From positions 240,341 through 304,340 of the forward strand of contig NW_019091478.1 in assembly GCF_001949145.1 (NCBI RefSeq): a DNA stretch of 64,000 nt, given 5' to 3'. How positions within the stretch are numbered: the first letter of the stretch is position 1; the number at the start of each line of letters is the position of its first letter. A program made the translations under genes and the position numbers. This document shows positions 57,201-64,000 of this stretch, in pieces. The notes beneath the pieces were generated by a model, which saw only the letters and a program-made list of their open reading frames with translations, did no database searches and was not told where the DNA came from. The stretch comes from Acanthaster planci. Its lineage: Eukaryota; Echinodermata; Asteroidea; Valvatida; Acanthasteridae.

Positions 57201-57830
57201 GTTTGTGTTCAATTTGGCACCAAGTATGAGCCGGCCTTCAGATTCTGATTCGAGTCTAAATTTTAAACTTAAAGAGCAAGGCGAAATCTCTCTCCTGCGG
57301 ACTTGATTCAAACCTAAAAATTTTTTTTTTAGCGGCCTTGTCTCATAATAAAGAGCTGGGCTGGTTCTATCACGGAGTGACTTTCTGCATCATGGACCAC
57401 AAAGTCTTTTCAAGTCGTTAACGAGGTGCGTAATTACCGTTAATGTACTCGATACTCATCAGGAAATTAGCACGAAACCTTTGTCGGGTTGTGATCGGCT
57501 TTTGTGTGTCATAAGTGCTAATAGCGCCATTTTAATTGCACGAGTGCGTGCGCTCGGCTCGTCCAATGCCTTCAACATCTTCAGTGCCATTTTGCATCGA
57601 TGGGTTATAAATTTTAACTGTGGTCGGTTTGCATTAAAGGCAATAAATGTAATCTTTAAGTGGAAACTGAAATCGGTGAACAGTGATTTTGATGAAGACA
57701 CTGATGCAATTTAAAGAGACCTATTATATCTTTCATAATTATTCTGTCCTTTTATTTTCAAGTCTACAGGCCAACAGTTGGTCTGACAATTAATTAAAAA
57801 AGAAGGAAGTATAGAGTTAGAATTTCGCCC

Positions 57831-58064
57831 CAGTTGCGTATCGGGGGGGGGGGCAGCTTGCCCCAGTGATATTTATTAAATCGAATATTAGCACCAAACC
57901 CATAAGAACACAACACCACGAAATAAAAAAAGATGTTAGGACCGTGAATGAGGCTATTGATCATTTTTGATATTGATCATCATTGACCAACATCATTTTG
58001 AATAAGCCCGAAGCCGCATTCACTTTTGAATTTGCCCCCCCACCAAAAGCTGGATACGCCGCTG
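57831..58064. mobile_element. CAGTGGCGTA-type MITE with near-perfect 8-bp TSD
   Basis: Starts CAGTTGCGTATCGG and ends CTGGATACGCCGCTG. Flanks TTTCGCCC (57823-57830) and TTCCGCCC (58065-58072) match at 7 of 8 bases. The interior has GGCAGCTTGCCCC and TTTGCCCCCCCACC. Same family as 25402-25596. Confidence 0.75.
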
Positions 58065-61000
58065 TTCCGCCCGGTGTTAGCCCTGTAAAATGTGGATATG
58101 GGATCTTAGAAGACACCCAGGAAGTAGCAAACCCAAGTATCTAACAACATCGACGGATAAATACTTCTTGCGTTGTGTAAACCTGTGAGTACGAGGAGGA
58201 AAGGAGATTAAATCAAATCATATTATTCTGTTCATCTCAATTTGCCCCCCTTTTTTCGGGGAGGGGGTAAATGGCTCAGCAGTTTTTAGGGCATGAACAT
58301 GAAATCCAACTAGGTCAACTACTTCTTCAGTTCAAAACCCGTAGTGTGAGAATCAGACGAACGAATCACACAGAGTCGACTGCAGGAGGTGATTGTTACC
58401 AGATGGTGCAGACATTACATACTACTACAGCGAGCTGGCGAGGCTGATGTCCTGGAACTCGGTCACCAGCCCTGAAAAAATAACTAACTCATGTTGTCGA
58501 GTGCTTCCATGATTGTTCTAACATCAGGGCACACGAAAGGGATTACGACTGCATGGAGATTCGTCTTCGTTGGCTGGCTGAGGCGCCTTGAACAAAGTTT
58601 AAAGGGTGGGTGATGGACACTGATGCTTCCATTTTTCGGTTTTATCTGCGTAGCCATAAATCTCCAACTTTGTGCATATGTTTGAAAGAACATATAAAGG
58701 CAGAGGTTAATTGCTGAACTTATTTCGATGTGGAATTATAGTTAATGAAGCCAGCCGGGGCCCAGTCATTACATTGCATTTTGCTCTCGGATGCGGGCTT
58801 TCGCGCATATAGTAATTGACATCAACCAAGGAAAAGAGTTCGTGAGGTGTGTCTTGAGAATAATTATAAAAATATGGAGAAACACTTATTCTTGGACTAA
58901 AACATTTGGTAAACTCATACACAGCAGAAACATTAGTTTAATAGTTACAATATTAGGCAGTGCGATTTCAACCGGTACACACTTTGCTGTTTTATTCGTC
59001 GACCACCTTTCGATGAACATGTATTTTAGAGACTGTTTTTCGAGTTTGCGTAATTGACGCAGTCCTAGTTTGTTAAACCCTTGGAGAAAACTTCTGTAGA
59101 TACAATCATCTTCCTAAAAACAGGTTTCCTAAAGGCCATAATAATTTTCACGTGCTTCAATTTTTTTTTACAAGTAACTTTGTTTAAAGACTTGGTCGAG
59201 CTTTAGGTATTTCTATATACAAATCTTTCCATTATTTGCAAACTTAATGCAGTAAGCAAAAGACGTCGAATGGCAAGATACCTTGGACCACATGAGTGTC
59301 ATTTAAATGTCTCAACAAAACCAGACTGCACCACCTTTTGTAGACACTTTTCAAATAAGAGCCCCATTTTAAATTTAGCACAAAGTCGGTGTTCTTTACT
59401 ATGACCCAAACGTGTGTCCATTCACGCCATATCGGCTTTCATCGAGCGAGCGGTTGTATACAGTTATAACTGTGATTGCCTCTAAGGGTACATGGTGTGT
59501 ATATAAACCCACCTGGTGATACCCTGGTTTACGCTTTGCGTCATCGCTGGATCGGTTTTATGCTGTCAGTGCGGTATTAATAGGCAAATATTATATTTTG
59601 GTCAACACCCGTGTGCGTAAACAGGGACCCAATATAAGTAAACTTAATCAGTCTGCGCGTTGGTTTCGTGTCACAACCCTGTGTGACTAATTCGCAGAGT
59701 CTAGCTGGGTTGTCTGACAGATTATGCTCCCCCCGAGAAAAATGTCCCCCCGGGGAAACGAAGTGACGACGCGTCAAAGTCATAACGCCGGAAGTCCTTC
59801 CATGGTTGCTGGCCGAGGTGCAAGCTTGCCACCCCGCTGCGTCCAGGTGAATAATGGTAGACACCATCTCACCCCAGAGGACCCCGTATCATTTGCACGC
59901 GCCATATGGTCAGCCAGCCTACCACACATTTCAGCGTCATTAGGCGTGCTATCTCAGCATCTGGCACGGTGAATCGTTACCAGTGTGGTGAAAACATATG
60001 TCACCGTGAAATGGCGGATCAGTCTTACTTCGCCTTCTCGTATCGTTTTACTGAGTTGACTAGGTGCATTTAACTCACAGAAATGCATTGGAAAAACAGC
60101 ACTCAGTGCTCCAAGAATGTAGTGATGACGATAATGGCTATCACTGATGTCACTACCAATTAAAATGAAGGACATTTTGTCGTGTTGGCGACGTTGAGTC
60201 GCGCTGAATGGAACATACAATCTATCAAAGTCTGATTTGAAGCGAGTGACTCAAGAAAAAAAGGCAGACTTTGGTTTTTGGCTTTCCCATACGAAATGAA
60301 CTTCAACTCATTCTGGTGGCGGCTTAAAAGCTTTCGTTTGTCTGTCAGTTCTGGAGGAACCCTTGCACTTTGCTAGGCGCTGATTTGCCCCATCTATTTC
60401 TGGTAAATCTGGGTTTAACAGAAACCATGTGTAGAGAGGATGATTCTGGTTTTCACCCTAGCTTCTTGGCGGTACTGGAGAAGGCCGCAAACATCAGAGT
60501 TGCTGTTGACTAACTAAGCATTTCGAAAGCGTATCGGTCGTTCTCTCTGTATTAGTCTTGGAACTAGGAGCATATGAATTAACACTGTACAAAACAGAAG
60601 TTTAAAATGTCAGGCTTTGTTTGCCCTAATAGTCTTCAGTCCTATGTTTTTACATACGTGCTAGTGAGCTCATGTTAAGTCAATTGAAAAATGTATAAAA
60701 TTAACTCAAATGTGGTTGCCATGGGTACAATTTTTCCTGCGTTTCAGAAGTTCATGTATAGATATTTTGATCAACGTTGCTTTAGGAACATAGCTGAAAA
60801 TTCACAAAACTTGTCGCATTTCTGGCTGGATTTATGTATTTGTAGGCCTATCCCTTTTCTCTATTAGCCTGAAAACATTTTTTCAGTATTGACCAAAAAA
60901 GACTTGATGAAATTGTTTATCATGAGTCCATCACTAGCAACAGGCATACACCGCATAGATTTCATTGAAAAAAATCGTCTCTCGCTGTTTAGGCCTGCTG

Positions 61001-61685
61001 CGTTTCGCAAGTAGCTTTTTAAGGTTAAGTGGAAAATTTTGTATCCGGTTTTTATTGTGCCGATTGTCAACGTGAAGCAGACAACAAAAACACATTAACG
61101 TTCGATTTGGAAGCAGCTGGTGTTTTTATTGCCATCAATATAGAGAGAGCACATGCGACGCCATTATGAGGCGCTGTAGGTATTCACTATCACAAATGAC
61201 CCCTTAATATGCGTGCTGGATTGACTAGTTGTTTCAGGTCACATATTGACCAGATGTTGTGTAGCTACATGAAGAATGAATATGCTAGTTAGCCGGCATT
61301 GTCAGAACAATTATGCATTTAAATATTAGGATTTATGGTGGGAAGTTGCTAAATATCATATTTTTAGAATGCTTTTTTTCTGATGTGAAGTGCAGAAGGC
61401 AACATTTGAAGTTCAATAATATAATCATAATTTTCTAGTTGCTAATGTCACGCTGAAGGCTAAAAGATCTACCAATGTTCCACTTTTTTGGCCTGTAGTA
61501 GAGTCCGTTGTGTGGATGCAAGATAAATCAGCAGCACAGTCGACAATGACTAAAAGAACTTTGTCGCGATTTATTTGAATAACTTGCTTCTTCGCTCAAA
61601 GAGTTTTGGATGACTTCTCTACGGAAGCATAGTAAGAACATGACTAAAAAGGTTTGACCTACTATTTCACCCGAGTGGATTTATA

Positions 61686-61780
61686 CTATTCCGGCTGGTC
61701 GGATTAGTAATCCGCCAGGGCAGAATGTTATTCCATCTGGACGAAAAAGTAATCCGCCTGGGAGAATTAGTCAGCCAAAG
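61686..61780 (+). repeat. ~21-bp degenerate tandem repeat (heptapeptide-coding frame)
   Basis: Four to five units like AGTAATCCGCCWGGG..GAATT. The unit length is about a multiple of three, so one plus-strand frame reads TIPAGRI, SNPPGQN, VIPSGRK, SNPPGRI. The frame is short (stop upstream near 61657 and downstream near 61821), so coding use is doubtful. Confidence 0.55.
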
Positions 61781-62093
61781 GTATTTTTCAGTCATGTCCT
61801 AAATTCGCTTCCGTACTTCTGACTGACTTGCATGGATTTGGGACGACTTGTGACAAACTATAATTGTTTCCATTCGGGAAATAAACGCGAGGTTGTCGTG
61901 TTGACTTGTTTTGCAGCTGCTCTCAATCGCACTAAAGTGCTTCAACCGACGCCTTTACTTCCAGTGCAATTCATCAAACTATCGGAAAAGCTAAATCGTT
62001 ATCACGAATTCGTAAATATCAAGCTTGTGCACCGGAAATAACACCGAAGACTAATGAACTCTACTAACTTTATTGTTTCGTTTTGCCGATTAG

Positions 62094-62280
62094 ATAACTT
62101 ACGGAGTGTCCAAAGAGGACAGGGCGCGTGGTTTCCATGGAGAAGGGGGAGGAGTTCCGCTTGACGGTGGAGGATGACGCCAAGTGGTTAGAGTGGGCGC
62201 AGAGACAATTCGCTGCCATTGCTGGTAACGACCGGCTCATCGACTGGCAAGAGTTCAAATCTGCCCTCAAAGTCAAAAAG
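62094..62280 (+). CDS. NOX5-like NADPH oxidase, first coding exon (partial gene)
   Basis: Coding part 62137-62280 (48 codons, phase 0), donor GTGAGG. The exon starts after acceptor TTTTGCCGATTAG at 62093, and an in-frame TAA (62095-62097) precedes the ATG, so the Met at 62137 is a true start and 62094-62136 is 5' UTR. The peptide EDDAKWLEWAQRQFAAIAGN, then DRLIDWQEFKSALKVKK, matches the first EF-hand-like unit of NOX5 (human: DARWLRW, QQF, IAGED, LQEFKAALHVKE). NOX5 is a calcium-activated, membrane-bound oxidase that transfers electrons from NADPH to oxygen, giving superoxide. As in human NOX5, the first EF loop lacks the usual Asp ligands. The remaining EF hands, the ferric-reductase-like membrane domain and the dehydrogenase domain must lie beyond position 64000; I found no further exon in the window. 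Confidence 0.75.
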
Positions 62281-62293
62281 GTGAGGTTTGTGG

Positions 62294-62485
62294 AGCAATA
62301 AGCCTCGAGCTGGACCAAGAGAGGGCGCAATTTTCTAGCAACGGAGGCTCCTTTGGTCGGAACTGAACTTCGCTGGTTCACCAAAAACTATGAAATGCAC
62401 GCGTTACGGTCGTATCGCCTCCAATAAAAGTCAACACTCCCAACAAACATGGCTGTTTTCACCCGACGAGGGGGTGCTTCTGCTC
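62294..62485 (+). repeat. ~191-bp dispersed repeat just inside NOX5-like intron (copy B)
   Basis: Begins AGCAATAAGCC only 13 bases after the exon's donor and ends GGGGGTGCTTCTGCTC. It matches the minus-strand copy at 6302-6492 end to end and the partial copy at 11128-11245. It is in sense orientation with the gene, as is the SDR copy. Confidence 0.75.
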
Positions 62486-63600
62486 GAGACGGATAAAGGA
62501 GAGACACCGGGAAGTTTAGAATGTCATGAGACAAAGCGGGAAGGAAGGGGAGCTCAGTCTTAAACTTATCGATTTTTGTTGTCTTCAAAATGTGTATTTT
62601 CTGCCAGGGGAATCGTAAAAAATCATGTTAAAGAAAAGAGAGCAAAGAATCAAGTAGAAAATTAGATATCTTTCAAAGCAAAGCAACAGGGAGGGTATCA
62701 AAGTCTTCAAAAGGTGTTAAACAAAAATGGACATGATTAAGTTTCGCGTAAAAATGCGGTATGATCACGCGTGGTAATTTCTGTTTTTTACAACATTTAT
62801 TTATATCTTTGGAGTGTTGTATTACACACCCTTGTGAGTTTAACTAGTATCATTTTGACTGGAGCATTTTCTTCGAAAGGATTGGCGGATTTCTTACTTG
62901 GGGGATTAATTACTCATTTTTATCGGCTTTACTCTGTATTGGATGTTAGCTTTACAGCGCCCCTGAACAGTTAATGCCTGTCTTTTTAGAACACACCACA
63001 TGCTTTCCTCTACGGCGATTTTTTAAGGCCCTTTTACAAGATCACCCGTAACGGCCCCGAGTGCCGTTTTCATAATATTGCCCATGCGGCCTCAAGGTTG
63101 TTCTTTTGCCAAGAGTATCGTCCGGAGACCGCCGAGCGCGCTGATGGTGCCACCCGGGGAGGACGAGTACTAACGCCCGGGGAAGTCGTTTCGGTAACGA
63201 CTCGCTCGACTCGATCTGCGTCGCGCTGATCGCCACGAGCCAGGAAACAGACACACCGTAATTGTCAAGCTTTCATTCCCGGTGTGACTTACAAACCAAA
63301 TTACGAGGGTTTCTAGCTCTCTCCCCCGTACCGATTAGGTTCAATTATCATACCACATGGTGCTCCTATAAGCCTTTCGTTGATTGATTTTCGAAGTTAG
63401 CCGTTGGTATTATTTGTGTTGTTTTTTGAAGGGCTCAAACATCAAATTTAGCTATTTATGATTCCTTTGGGGTCAATTAATTCAGTTACTGAAAGGCACA
63501 ATCGGGAGCGACTGAGTGTAGACAATAAGCCTTTTGCGAGTTAAATTTGAATAAAATCTGGTACACTGAGTTCTTTAAATTCACGTGAACATAACAATTG
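62486..63600. other. NOX5-like intron sequence with a CpG-rich island
   Basis: No exon recognised. A GC-rich block at about 63030-63260 includes CGTAACGGCCCCGAGTGCCG, CAAGGTTGTTCTTTT (nuclear-receptor half-site and SOX-like) and CGGTAACGACTCGCTCGACT. It may be an intronic regulatory element. Confidence 0.35.
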
Positions 63601-63662
63601 GAATTCTGCATACTAAAGCCACTGTTGCTATACTTCGTGATTCAGGCAAGCTTTTCCTTAGT

Positions 63663-64000
63663 TACATAAGAGACGCCTTGCACTGTTCTCAATGGATAAG
63701 AACGGCACAAAGGAACCAGTTCCCTACAAATCTATCTAAACTAATAAATCTGCAGAAAAAAGCCGTTCGAATTATCACAAATTCGCCTTGTAGGGCCCAC
63801 AGGCAACCCCTGCTACGTGAGCTCAAATATTTAAGTATTACAAACTTAAACAAATATCAACAAGCGTTATTTATGTACAAGTTTAAAAATAATTTGATGT
63901 CCGTAACAGATCCAAACATGTTTGTATTTAACCTTGGCTTGCATAAATACAACACTCGTTCGTCAACCAAACTTCATTTTCAGATACCGCAACACAGAAC
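63663..64000 (+). mobile_element. non-LTR retrotransposon (CR1/Jockey-like) RT C-terminal fragment
   Basis: One plus-strand frame is open to the window end. It reads FPTNLSKLINLQKKAVRIIT, NSPCRAHRQPLLRELKYLSI, NKYQQALFMYKFKNNL and HKYNTRSSTKLHF. LQKKAVRIIT, RAHxxPL, YQxxxFMYK and YNTRSS are the conserved end of the reverse-transcriptase ORF in CR1/L2/Jockey-type LINEs. The upstream RT palm motifs are not seen, so it is probably a 5'-truncated copy. Its 3' end lies outside the window. Confidence 0.85.

Larger units (their letters stand above)
31903..62093. other. ~30-kb gene-poor region
   Basis: No exon with recognisable homology was found on either strand. Open frames are short and lack known motifs. 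The region holds MITEs (51601, 52501, 54023, 57831), simple repeats, and several GC/CpG-rich islands (about 34130-34440, 36235-36480, 42330-42560, 45650-46090, 48720-48930, 50820-50990) in an AT-rich background. It could be regulatory or 5' intronic territory of the downstream NOX5-like gene, or contain unrecognised lncRNA genes. Confidence 0.5.

Overview
This is a eukaryotic, intron-containing genomic window, most likely from a marine invertebrate deuterostome (echinoderm, hemichordate or cephalochordate; the sequence alone does not decide between them). The evidence is small coding exons with GT-AG boundaries, protein families typical of animals (an 11-beta-HSD1-like short-chain dehydrogenase, SLC46 transporters, a NOX5-type EF-hand exon), many short foldback transposons, a tRNA-derived SINE and a CR1/Jockey-like LINE 3' end. 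A scaffold gap of Ns lies at about 8515-8719. No prokaryotic, CRISPR, phage or operon structure was seen.

Layout. 0.7-9.6 kb, minus strand: a complete six-exon classical SDR gene (303 aa by my splice model, intact Ser-Tyr-Lys triad). Its introns hold a Tc1/mariner fossil, a tandem array rich in TGACGTCA-type motifs, and a short repeat whose edge coincides with a splice donor. 10.5-11.0 kb, minus strand: two phase-compatible candidate exons of an unrecognised protein. 8.7-14.8 kb: two copies of a 330-bp repeat and a perfect 8-bp-TSD MITE. 17.3-23.2 kb and 27.4-31.7 kb, plus strand: two tandem SLC46-like (MFS) transporter genes with the same intron positions and phases. The second is complete (five exons, 483 aa, poly(A) signal at 31897). 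The first needs a tiny 5' exon (proposed at 17293-17304) and an uncertain last exon. Patchy identity suggests gene conversion between them. 31.9-62.1 kb: about 30 kb without a recognisable coding exon, containing MITEs and several GC/CpG-rich islands with homeodomain-, POU- and E-box-like motifs that look like candidate cis-regulatory DNA. 62.1 kb, plus strand: first coding exon of a NOX5-like calcium-regulated NADPH oxidase; the rest lies beyond the window. 63.6-64.0 kb: C-terminal part of a LINE reverse transcriptase running off the edge.

The genes do not form a functional unit I can defend: a steroid/retinoid-type oxidoreductase, two solute carriers and an oxidase are simply neighbours. 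The most interesting material is structural: (i) a ~191-bp repeat family placed at or just inside 5' splice sites of two unrelated genes; (ii) patchwork identity of the SLC46 duplicates; (iii) several foldback DNA-transposon families with visible target-site duplications, one inserted in a short ORF; (iv) a ~140-bp tandem array carrying CRE-like palindromes. No clearly new enzymatic or defence system was found. All exon models are by eye, without alignments or transcript data.
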